A stretch of 5,146 nucleotides of DNA from JANNSW01 sp031431235 (GTDB lineage: Bacteria; Pseudomonadota; Alphaproteobacteria; Rhizobiales; Hyphomicrobiaceae), in assembly GCA_031431235.1 (NCBI GenBank), contig JANPDA010000240.1, positions 1-5,146 on the forward strand, in the 5' to 3' direction. The notes under the pieces were generated by a model. The model was given only the letters and a program-made list of their open reading frames with translations, made no database searches and was not told the DNA's origin. Position numbers and translations under genes: made by a program. Below are positions 1 through 5,073 of the stretch, piece by piece (within the stretch, counting starts at the first letter, position 1; each line of letters starts with the position of its first letter).

Positions 1-131
1 GCCGCATTCGAATGCCGCGGCGCAGGCCTCGGATGGGTCACGAGGCAGCCTTCGAGGATCTCGGCGACCAGATTGGGCGGCGCGGCGAGCAGATCCGCGT
101 AGGTGGCACGGCGGGTGGGCAGGTCTTGCAT
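1..131 (-). CDS. Uma2 family endonuclease-like protein, N-terminal part (cut by window edge)
   Basis: The minus strand from an ATG at 131 reads open to the window edge (43 codons). It begins MQDLPTRRATYADLLAAPPN and continues with LVAEILEGCLVTHPRPAPRH. The pattern (R-x-A-T-Y-x-D-L near the start, then N-L-V-x-E-I-hydrophobic-x-G, then P-R-P-A-x-R-H) is typical of the N-terminus of one common proteobacterial branch of Uma2 (DUF820) proteins, which have a PD-(D/E)XK nuclease-like fold. Catalytic residues would lie beyond the edge, so activity cannot be judged. An in-frame TGA lies eight codons upstream, so the ATG at 131 is the natural start; a TTG four codons earlier is possible. No clear Shine-Dalgarno precedes it. 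It lies 71 bp downstream of another Uma2 gene on the same strand, so the two may be co-transcribed. The cellular role of Uma2 proteins is largely unknown. Confidence 0.8.
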   Translation of the reverse strand, partial: MQDLPTRRATYADLLAAPPNLVAEILEGCLVTHPRPAPRHSNA

Positions 132-202
132 GGGGTCAGCCAAGAGTTTGCATCAGTCGACACGCCTATCACGGAATGCCCGCGGTATGGCGAGTGGCGC
201 GC

Positions 203-802
203 TCAATCGAACCTCAAGTCGGCGAGCCGAAGGGAGAGACCGGGCAACAGCAAAGCTGTGATCTCCTCCGTCGGCTGTGCCTCGGGCTTCTCCGCATAGC
301 CGGAAAGGCCGGGCTGCCGATGGACCCTCGTAACGAGCCGCCGCGCGTCGATCACCCAATAGTCACGCACGCCGAGCCTGGAATAGGTCTCGGCCTTGGT
401 GCCGAGATCATAGGCAAGGCTCGAGCGGGCGATCTCGATCACCAGCAGCACCTCGCGCGGATCCGCCGAGGTCGGCAACGCTCCAGGCGGCGCGACCAGC
501 AGATCGGGCTCGACATAGGTTTCGCCGTAAGGCCGCCAGCCGGGTTCGCTGTAGATCATTACCTCTGACGGTTTATTGGCGAACAGCCAGTTCAGCAGCG
601 CTCCGCGAACGACCTCGTGCCGGATGCCCTTGGCCGCCATTGGGATCAACTCCCCTCCGATCAACTCGACGCGATCGTCCTCGTCGAGGATGCCCTGCTC
701 GATCAGCTGCTCGAATTTCGCCAGCGTCCACCTGAAGCGCGGCAACCCCTCGGCTGCACGCGTGGTCGGTCGTTGGCGCGGGTCTGTGTCTGTCTCGCTC
801 AT
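203..802 (-). CDS. Uma2 family endonuclease-like protein (DUF820)
   Basis: This 199-aa protein has the full Uma2 layout and the usual family length. An N-terminal helical segment contains W25-T-L-A-K-F, followed by V45-E-L-I-G-G-E-L and an RHE at 61-63. The E-P-D motif is at 98-100, the strand L-L-V-I-E-I-A around E123, then D132-L-G-T-K136-A-E-T-Y and R146-D-Y-W-V-I-D. D100, E123 and K136 fit the PD-(D/E)XK metal-dependent nuclease signature, so the active site looks intact. The start is the ATG at 802; upstream there is only a weak purine stretch (AGAGAA). It lies 74 bp downstream of the MetV-like gene and 71 bp upstream of a second Uma2 gene, all on the minus strand. Uma2 proteins are abundant and often multicopy in cyanobacteria and rhizobia. 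Their substrate is not established, and nothing here ties this one to the neighbouring one-carbon genes. Confidence 0.92.
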   Translation of the reverse strand: MSETDTDPRQRPTTRAAEGLPRFRWTLAKFEQLIEQGILDEDDRVELIGGELIPMAAKGIRHEVVRGALLNWLFANKPSEVMIYSEPGWRPYGETYVEPDLLVAPPGALPTSADPREVLLVIEIARSSLAYDLGTKAETYSRLGVRDYWVIDARRLVTRVHRQPGLSGYAEKPEAQPTEEITALLLPGLSLRLADLRFD

Positions 803-876
803 GGGCGTTCTCTACCACGCACGCCGGTCGGGAGGCCACCCTCTGATGGACCCTCGACCCAGCAAGACCCCGCCAC

Positions 877-1533
877 TCACTGCGACGATTCCGCGGACTT
901 GGAATTGTCGGCAGGAGCTGTCGCGCGGAGCACACTCGTATGCGGTCCGTCGGCGCGCACGTTGGTCGCCTTGGCCGGCTCGGCGGCGAGGGGGGCGGAA
1001 GCCGGCTCGAACGCGCGCGCTCGTTTGAAGGCCTCCGCAATCGTGGCCTTGCCGGGCTCGGCGGCTGGCCCCCCGGCGCCAGCCTTGGCGGCCTTCTCGC
1101 GGGCGACGCGCAGCCAGGAGGACGAGCCTTCGAGCGAGCGGTCGACAGGGGGCTGCACCACCTGGATCCGCTCGAGGCCATGCTGCATGCGTGCGGCGCC
1201 CTCCCAGCCCTCGATCCAGACGCAGCGCATCTGCGGCTTCACTTCGCAGAAGCCGCCTTCGCGCACCCCGCCGCACGGGCCATTCCGCAGGTTCTTCGGG
1301 CAATTCATCGGGCAGCTCATGCCGGTCGAGGACAGCACGCACTGGCCGCACATCCTGCAATCGAACAGCAGCCCCTTGACCATGCTCTCGGTGAAGGCGA
1401 CAGGCTTCTCCAGCCGATTGTAGCCGATTCTGCGGAACAGCGGATCGAGCGCCACGATCGCCTGCTCGAAACGATTGTAGAAACTCTCGAAGAAGCGTGC
1501 GTGCCGCACGGCGAACAGGCGGATGGCGTACAT
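877..1533 (-). CDS. MetV-like protein, methylenetetrahydrofolate reductase C-terminal domain
   Basis: This 218-aa cysteine-rich protein matches the family named methylenetetrahydrofolate reductase C-terminal (MTHFR_C, MetV-like). An aromatic and basic N-terminal segment (residues 1-50) is followed by F57-D-C-R-M-C-G-Q-C, then C74-P-M-N-C-P-K and N84-G-P-C-G-G-V. Eight cysteines lie at 59, 62, 65, 74, 78, 87, 96 and 104, enough for a metal or Fe-S site. W107-I-E-G-W and P128-P-V-D-R-S-L-E-G-S-S-S-W-L close the conserved part. Residues from about 143 to the end are Ala/Pro/Lys-rich, probably disordered, and contain AAEPGKAT and AAEPAKAT 26 residues apart. In acetogens MetV partners MetF in ferredoxin- or NADH-linked methylene-THF reduction; a similar partner role is inferred here. 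No MetF gene is in the window. The ATG at 1533 is preferred because the frame upstream offers only a TTG (1587), and the family often begins M-Y-A. It diverges from the corrinoid activator gene. Confidence 0.88.
   Translation of the reverse strand: MYAIRLFAVRHARFFESFYNRFEQAIVALDPLFRRIGYNRLEKPVAFTESMVKGLLFDCRMCGQCVLSSTGMSCPMNCPKNLRNGPCGGVREGGFCEVKPQMRCVWIEGWEGAARMQHGLERIQVVQPPVDRSLEGSSSWLRVAREKAAKAGAGGPAAEPGKATIAEAFKRARAFEPASAPLAAEPAKATNVRADGPHTSVLRATAPADNSKSAESSQ
965..1065 (-). repeat. Imperfect 23-bp direct repeat inside the tail of the MetV-like gene
   Basis: Positions 965-987 and 1043-1065 match at 20 of 23 bases and are exactly 78 bp (26 codons) apart. In the protein they encode AAEPAKAT (residues 183-190) and AAEPGKAT (157-164). 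The in-frame spacing suggests that the alanine-rich tail grew by internal duplication, but low-complexity codon use could also produce it. Confidence 0.6.
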
Positions 1534-1566
1534 CGATTGACGTCGCTTTCGGTGAACGGGCTCGAA

Positions 1567-1586
1567 TGCCAACACTCTGGTTGGCA
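1567..1586. promoter_or_regulatory. Perfect inverted repeat TGCCAAC-N6-GTTGGCA, possible operator
   Basis: Two perfect 7-bp arms (1567-1573 and 1580-1586) flank six bases. Outside them a second pair, CGTCGCT (1541-1547) and AGCGACG (1594-1600), is also exactly complementary, giving a nested 60-bp structure 8-67 bp upstream of the MetV-like start codon. The inner element has the size and symmetry of a dimeric transcription-factor site. The nested form could instead fold in the 5' leader of the MetV-like mRNA. No regulator gene lies in the window, so the binder is unknown. Confidence 0.35.
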
Positions 1587-1757
1587 AGCGTCCAGCGACG
1601 CGGGCTCCCGAGCGACATCAGCCGCGATGAAACCCGACGCACATGACGGCCCTGCATCGACAGCGTCGCAAACGAGCACCGCCATGTCGCGCCCGGACAT
1701 CGCGCCCCAGTGCCGTTCCGCGACACTCCGGCCGCCACTCGAACGCCCAGAGCCTGC

Positions 1758-1764
1758 GGAAGGA
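1758..1764 (+). promoter_or_regulatory. Ribosome binding site that fixes the activator start
   Basis: GGAAGGA lies five bases before the ATG at 1770. No comparable site precedes the upstream in-frame GTG at 1710 or serves the ATG at 1779, so 1770 is the preferred start. Confidence 0.75.
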
Positions 1765-1769
1765 TCGCC

Positions 1770-3827
1770 ATGAACGAGATGTCAACGACGCCCGAGGCCT
1801 TCGCGGAGGCCAAGGACGCGCTCGTCCTGTTCATGCCCTCGGGCCGCCGCGGGCGCTTTCCCGTCGGCACGCCGGTGCTGCAGGCGGCGCGCTCGCTCGG
1901 CGTCTATGTGGAATCGGTTTGCGGCGGGCGTGGCATCTGCGGTCGCTGCCAGATCGAGGTCGCGGAGGGCCATTTCGCCAAGCACGGCATCTCCTCGGCC
2001 AAGGCCAACCTCTCCGCCTTCTCGCAGACCGAGGAGCGCTACCAGCGGCTGCGGTCGCTGGCGCCCGAGCGGCGGCTGTCCTGCTCGGCCAGGATCGAGG
2101 GCGACCTCGTCATCGACGTGCCACAGGACGTGCAGGTCAACGCCCAGGTCGTGCGCAAGGCCGCCGGCGACCGCGTGATCGAGCGCGATATCGCAACCCG
2201 CCTCTGCTACGTCGAGGTCGAGGAGCCCGACATGCACATGCCGCTCGGCGACCTGGAGCGGCTGTTCGCCGCCCTGAGGAAGGAATGGCGGATCGAGAGC
2301 CCCAAGGTCGATTTCCATCTGTTGCCCCGCGTCCAGCGGATCCTCAGGAAGGGCGAGTGGAAGGTGACGGCCGCGATCAACGACGATGGCGGCCGGCCGA
2401 CCGTGATCGCGCTGTGGCCGGGCTTCCACAACGAGGCCTACGGCCTTGCCGTCGACATCGGCTCGACCACCATCGCCATGCACCTCGTCTCGCTGCTCTC
2501 CGGGCGCGTGCTGACCTCCTCGGGCACGTCCAACCCGCAAATCCGCTTCGGCGAGGATCTGATGAGCCGGGTGTCCTACGTGATGATGAACCCGGACGGG
2601 CGGCCGGCGTTGACCGATAGCGTGCGCGAGGCGATCAAGGGCATGATCGGCAAGGTGACGGCGGAGGCCGGTGTCGAGGCCGACGACATTCTGGAAGCCG
2701 TGTTCGTCGGCAATCCGATCATGCACCACCTGTTCCTCGGCATCGATCCGACCGAGCTCGGCGGTGCCCCGTTCGCGCTGGCGACGTCGTCGGCACGCAA
2801 CTTCAAGGCGACCGACATCGGCTTGCCGATCAACGAAGGCGGGCGCGTCTATACACTGCCCTGCATCGCCGGCCACGTCGGTGCGGATGCCGCCGGCGCG
2901 ACGCTGGCGGAAGCGCCGCACAAGGGCGAGGAGATCACGCTGCTCGTCGACATCGGAACGAACGCCGAGATCGTGCTCGGCAATCGCCACCGCATCGTCG
3001 CCGCCTCCTCGCCGACCGGTCCCGCTTTCGAAGGCGCCCAGATCACCGCCGGCCAGCGCGCCGCGCCCGGCGCCATCGAGCGCGTGCGCATCGATGCCGC
3101 GACCCTCGAGCCGCGCATCAAGATCATCGGCCTCGAGGAATGGTCGGATGACCCGGCCTTTGCCGGCAAGGCGGCCCAGTTCGGCGTCACCGGCATCTGC
3201 GGCTCCGGCATCATCGAGGTGATCGCCGAGATGTTCCTCTCCGGCATCATCACCGAGGACGGTGTCGTTCGCGGCGAGATGGCGGCCCGCTCGGATCGGA
3301 TCATCGCCGACGGGCGCACCTTCTCCTACGTGCTCTGGCGCGGCGAGCAGACCCATGTGATCACCCAGAACGACGTGCGTGCGATCCAGCTGGCGAAGGC
3401 CGCGCTCTATGCGGGCGTCAAGCTGCTGATCGACAAGCTCGGCATCGAGAAGGTCGATCGCATCAAGCTCGCGGGCGCGTTCGGCTCCTTCATCGATCCG
3501 AAGTTCGCGATGGTGCTGGGCCTCATCCCCGATTGCGATCTGTCCAAAGTCGCAGCCGTCGGCAATGCGGCTGGCACGGGCGCCCGCATGGCTCTGCTCA
3601 ATCGTGGTCACCGGCGCGAGATCGAGGAGCTGGTCGGCCGCATCGAGAAGATCGAGACCGCCTTGGAGCCGAAGTTCCAGGAGCACTTCGTCTATGCGAT
3701 GGCCTTGCCCAACAAGGTCGACGCCTTCCCCAACCTCGAGGCCGAGGTCAAGCTGCCGGTGCGGACCGCTGGGGCGGCGGGCGAAGGCGAGCGCGGTGGG
3801 CGCAGAGGCGGGCGGAGGAGAGGGTGA
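1770..3827 (+). CDS. Corrinoid activation protein: [2Fe-2S] ferredoxin domain fused to ASKHA/DUF4445 ATPase (RACo/RamA-type)
   Basis: This 685-aa cytosolic protein has the architecture of reductive activators of corrinoid enzymes. Residues 17-115 form a plant-type ferredoxin domain with C51-G-G-R-G-I-C57-G-R-C60 and a fourth ligand at C105, as expected for [2Fe-2S]. A linker (about 116-222) precedes an ASKHA ATPase core. Visible motifs are V228-D-I-G-S-T-T-I, G314-N-P-I-M-H-H, a second phosphate-type motif V393-D-I-G-T-N-A-E, S414-P-T-G-P-A-F-E-G, G476-I-C-G-S-G, L567-A-G-A-F-G-S-F and G598-N-A-A-G-T-G-A. Family members use ATP to drive electron transfer from the cluster to Co(II) corrinoid, restoring methyl-accepting Co(I). 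The substrate enzyme cannot be named because no methyltransferase or corrinoid protein is in the window. Length is normal for the family. An unusual feature is the Gly/Arg-rich basic tail (residues 671-685). The start at 1770 is chosen by its strong ribosome site. It is divergent from the MetV-like gene and almost abuts a 58-aa gene downstream. Confidence 0.93.
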   Translation: MNEMSTTPEAFAEAKDALVLFMPSGRRGRFPVGTPVLQAARSLGVYVESVCGGRGICGRCQIEVAEGHFAKHGISSAKANLSAFSQTEERYQRLRSLAPERRLSCSARIEGDLVIDVPQDVQVNAQVVRKAAGDRVIERDIATRLCYVEVEEPDMHMPLGDLERLFAALRKEWRIESPKVDFHLLPRVQRILRKGEWKVTAAINDDGGRPTVIALWPGFHNEAYGLAVDIGSTTIAMHLVSLLSGRVLTSSGTSNPQIRFGEDLMSRVSYVMMNPDGRPALTDSVREAIKGMIGKVTAEAGVEADDILEAVFVGNPIMHHLFLGIDPTELGGAPFALATSSARNFKATDIGLPINEGGRVYTLPCIAGHVGADAAGATLAEAPHKGEEITLLVDIGTNAEIVLGNRHRIVAASSPTGPAFEGAQITAGQRAAPGAIERVRIDAATLEPRIKIIGLEEWSDDPAFAGKAAQFGVTGICGSGIIEVIAEMFLSGIITEDGVVRGEMAARSDRIIADGRTFSYVLWRGEQTHVITQNDVRAIQLAKAALYAGVKLLIDKLGIEKVDRIKLAGAFGSFIDPKFAMVLGLIPDCDLSKVAAVGNAAGTGARMALLNRGHRREIEELVGRIEKIETALEPKFQEHFVYAMALPNKVDAFPNLEAEVKLPVRTAGAAGEGERGGRRGGRRRG
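3814..3820 (+). promoter_or_regulatory. Ribosome binding site embedded in the activator 3' end
   Basis: GGAGGAG, followed by AGGG, lies 10 bases before the ATG at 3831. It is inside the last codons of the activator gene, whose stop (3825-3827) is separated from the next ATG by three bases. This layout favours translational coupling and supports the 58-aa gene as real. The same purine-rich bases encode the end of the arginine/glycine tail. Confidence 0.65.
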
Positions 3828-3830
3828 GAC

Positions 3831-4007
3831 ATGCCACGTACCGATCGCACTGCAGACGACCGATCCGCGGCCGAGGCGGCTCGAGAGGATGAGTCGCGTG
3901 CCGAGCGTGAGAGCCTGTTCGGTTGCATGAAGGGAACGGCGCATATCGTCGGCGACATCGAAGGACCGGCCGTGCCGCCGGAGGAGTGGGAGGTCCTTCG
4001 CGACTGA
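3831..4007 (+). CDS. Small 58-aa protein, antitoxin-tail-like
   Basis: An ATG three bases after the activator stop opens a 58-codon frame ending in TGA at 4005-4007, with a strong GGAGGAG ribosome site. The first 28 residues are charged and Ala/Arg/Asp/Glu-rich (starts MPRTDRTADDRSAAEAARED). The C-terminal half carries E29-S-L-F-G-C-M-K-G-T, then I-V-G-D-I-E-G-P and E-E-W-E-V-L. The pattern L-F-G-x-M-K-G-T followed by G/D-D-hydrophobic and a terminal acidic-W segment resembles toxin-binding tails of small type II antitoxins (Phd/VapB/DUF2281-like). No DNA-binding N-terminal domain is visible, so it may be a minimal or decayed antitoxin, or a stand-alone family. No toxin gene follows: the next gene, 49 bp away, is convergent. 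Co-transcription with the corrinoid activator is likely from spacing; a functional link is not shown. Confidence 0.72.
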   Translation: MPRTDRTADDRSAAEAAREDESRAERESLFGCMKGTAHIVGDIEGPAVPPEEWEVLRD

Positions 4008-4047
4008 AGCCTCACGACCTCACCAAGCAATCGGGCGATGCCTTGTC

Positions 4048-4063
4048 CGGTTGGGCTCAACCG
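4048..4063. terminator. Small perfect stem-loop between convergent genes, possible terminator
   Basis: CGGTTG (4048-4053) and CAACCG (4058-4063) form a perfect 6-bp stem with a GGCT loop. It lies between the plus-strand 58-aa gene and the minus-strand DUF433 gene and overlaps the DUF433 stop codon. Neither strand has a T-run after it, so it is at best a weak or factor-assisted terminator. Confidence 0.25.
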
Positions 4064-4308
4064 TGACCAATGCATTCCCCAGCCGCGAAGACCGGCTCAC
4101 GGGCCAGGTGATCAGCCGCAAACTCTTGTGCGAGGCGGATATCCTCGAGCGTCAGGAGCGGATAGTCGGCCACGATCTCATCGGGCGCCTCGCCTGCTGC
4201 GAGGCAACGCAAGATGTGCTCGACGGTGATACGCGTACTGGCGATCACGGGCTTGCCGAACATGATCCGAGGATCGGAAATGACGCGGTTGGACATGTTT
4301 GATTTCAT
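4057..4308 (-). CDS. DUF433 domain protein, VapB45-like antitoxin without adjacent toxin
   Basis: This 83-aa protein fits DUF433 along its whole length: R8-V-I-S-D-P, G18-K-P-V-I-A-S-T-R-I-T-V, a helical segment H31-I-L-R-C-L-A-A-G-E, and D43-E-I-V-A-D-Y-P-L-L-T-L-E-D-I-R, ending in A-D-H-L around 65-68. The N-terminal GKP-x-I-x-x-T-R-I element and the following helices form the helix-turn-helix-like fold seen in VapB45-type antitoxins. Such genes usually sit just upstream of a DUF5615 PIN-like RNase toxin on the same strand. Here the 3' side is occupied by the convergent 58-aa gene and no complete toxin frame exists, so it appears to be an orphan. The start could be the ATG at 4308 or the one at 4296; neither has a strong ribosome site. 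The usual family start resembles the shorter form. Autoregulation is common in the family but no operator was identified. Confidence 0.88.
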   Translation of the reverse strand: MKSNMSNRVISDPRIMFGKPVIASTRITVEHILRCLAAGEAPDEIVADYPLLTLEDIRLAQEFAADHLAREPVFAAGECIGHG

Positions 4309-4431
4309 AGCAAATCCATTGGAACGAGCAATTCACATCATGGAGTGGTCGTTGCCTCGCAATTGCTGCTATCGGCGCCTAGAGTCGTTCCTCGATGGCG
4401 GGGCTTGGCTGTCCAATGGAGCATCCGGCTC

Positions 4432-4896
4432 ATGGCACGAATGGTACATCGTTTTGCATTCCTCCTTTCCGCTCTCGCCCTATTCTCAGGCGCGGCTCGC
4501 GCCCAAGGCCTCGAGGGAACGTGGCTCACGACCAACGGCAAGGCGTTTGTCGAGGTCAAGCCTTGCGGCCAGCAGCTCTGCGGCCAGATCGTCTGGCTGA
4601 GAAATCCGAAGGACGCCTCGGGGAGGCCGCTGCGCGACGGCTACAATGAAGATGCGACCCAGCGAGCGCGGCCGATCATGGGGCTGCCGATCCTGCTCGG
4701 GCTCCAGGCGATTGCAGCATCGCAGTGGCAGGGCCAGATCTATGATCCTGAGCGAGGCAAGACGTTCGACGTGCAGCTCTCGCACGCTGCCGCCGACCGC
4801 CTCGAAATCACGGGGTGCGGCCTGATGGGTCTCGTCTGCGAAACGCACGTGTGGACGCGCCGCGATTGGCCGTCCGCGGAGCAGGCGGCGCAATAG
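4432..4896 (+). CDS. Secreted DUF2147 domain protein
   Basis: This 154-aa precursor begins with a clear Sec signal peptide: basic M-A-R-M-V-H-R, a hydrophobic stretch F8 to F18, and a cleavage site A22-R-A24 before Q25, giving a mature protein of about 130 aa exported to the periplasm. The mature part starts G26-L-E-G-T-W-L and continues V40-E-V-K-P-C45, C50-G-Q-I-V-W-L, then D69-G-Y-N, I103-Y-D-P-E-R-G-K-T-F and L124-E-I-T-G-C129-G, and ends with C136 and W141-T-R. The G-x-W start, the C-G-x-I-V-W-L strand, the Y-D-P-x-x-G-K-x-Y/F motif and the L-x-I-x-G-C segment are the hallmarks of DUF2147, a small beta-barrel-like family of unknown function. The two cysteine pairs may form disulfides. 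The start at 4432 is preferred: GGAG lies 10 bases upstream, and the longer GTG form would bury the signal peptide. It diverges from the DUF433 gene and is convergent, 13 bp apart, with the aminotransferase. Confidence 0.9.
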   Translation: MARMVHRFAFLLSALALFSGAARAQGLEGTWLTTNGKAFVEVKPCGQQLCGQIVWLRNPKDASGRPLRDGYNEDATQRARPIMGLPILLGLQAIAASQWQGQIYDPERGKTFDVQLSHAAADRLEITGCGLMGLVCETHVWTRRDWPSAEQAAQ

Positions 4897-4909
4897 GCCG
4901 CATGGCTGC

Positions 4910-5073
4910 TTATCGCAGGTTCCCACAGAACCGCTGGATGCGCTTGCAGGCTTCCTCCAGCGCCTCCGTCGAAGTCGCGTAGGAAATGCGGAAGAAGGGG
5001 GAGAGGCCGAAGGCGGCGCCCTGCACGACCGCGACGCCCTCCTCCTCCAAGAGCGCGGTCACGAACTCCTCGT
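4910..5073 (-). CDS. Aspartate aminotransferase-like protein, C-terminal fragment
   Basis: The last 53 codons of a class I PLP-dependent aminotransferase read on the minus strand and end at the TAA at 4910-4912. Diagnostic segments are EEFVTALLEEEGVAVVQGAA, then F-G-L-S-P-F-F-R-I-S-Y-A-T-S, and the terminal E-A-C-K-R-I-Q-R-F-C. The arginine in F-R-I-S-Y is the conserved residue that binds the substrate alpha-carboxylate. These match aspartate aminotransferases (EC 2.6.1.1, oxaloacetate/glutamate exchange) of Alphaproteobacteria. Open frame continues on the minus strand to 5116, but residues upstream of about 5073 (including LPLALVLPIT) do not resemble the family. The expected upstream codons instead appear on the plus strand at 5070-5146. 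The authentic minus-strand coding therefore stops at the inversion junction, and the bulk of the enzyme, including the PLP lysine, is absent from the window. Confidence 0.85.

Larger units (their letters stand above)
1534..1769. promoter_or_regulatory. Divergent intergenic region between MetV-like and corrinoid-activator genes
   Basis: This 236-bp gap separates the two diverging start codons and must hold promoters for both genes unless transcripts enter from outside. I see no convincing -35/-10 pair on either strand and no recognisable cobalamin, SAM, SAH or THF riboswitch core. The side nearer the MetV-like gene holds nested inverted repeats (annotated separately). A short CGGG-CT-CCCG palindrome lies at 1601-1610. 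GTG (1710) and TTG (1587) codons extend both reading frames into this region but lack ribosome-site support. Confidence 0.5.

Noticed and set aside
1534..1587. TTG start extending the MetV-like protein by 18 residues
   Set aside because: TTG is rare as a start, the codon lies next to the inverted repeat at 1567-1586, and the family commonly begins near M-Y-A at 1533.
1710..1769. Upstream GTG start adding 20 residues to the corrinoid activator
   Set aside because: No ribosome site precedes the GTG, while GGAAGGA sits five bases before the ATG at 1770, and the added residues do not look like part of the ferredoxin domain.
1534..1769. Cobalamin, SAM/SAH or THF riboswitch in the divergent region
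   Set aside because: It was considered because of the one-carbon/B12 context, but no B12-box or other conserved riboswitch core could be recognised on either strand.
812..1870. 352-codon minus frame and large plus frames (617-1423, 940-1773) across the MetV-like gene
   Set aside because: All overlap the well-supported MetV-like frame, are Arg/Ala/Pro-rich, and show no domain motifs.
1782..3944. 720-codon open frame on the minus strand opposite the corrinoid activator
   Set aside because: It is antisense to a gene with clear ferredoxin and ASKHA motifs. Its Asp/Arg/His/Leu-rich product matches no family and is a typical shadow frame in high-GC DNA.
4315..4420. 9-bp inverted repeat TCCATTGGA / TCCAATGGA flanking the DUF433-DUF2147 intergenic region
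   Set aside because: The arms are short, 88 bp apart and do not extend. This is close to what chance allows over a region of this size.
4345..4431. GTG start adding 29 residues to the DUF2147 protein
   Set aside because: It would place a non-signal-like segment ahead of a clear Sec signal peptide. The ATG at 4432 has GGAG at a workable distance.
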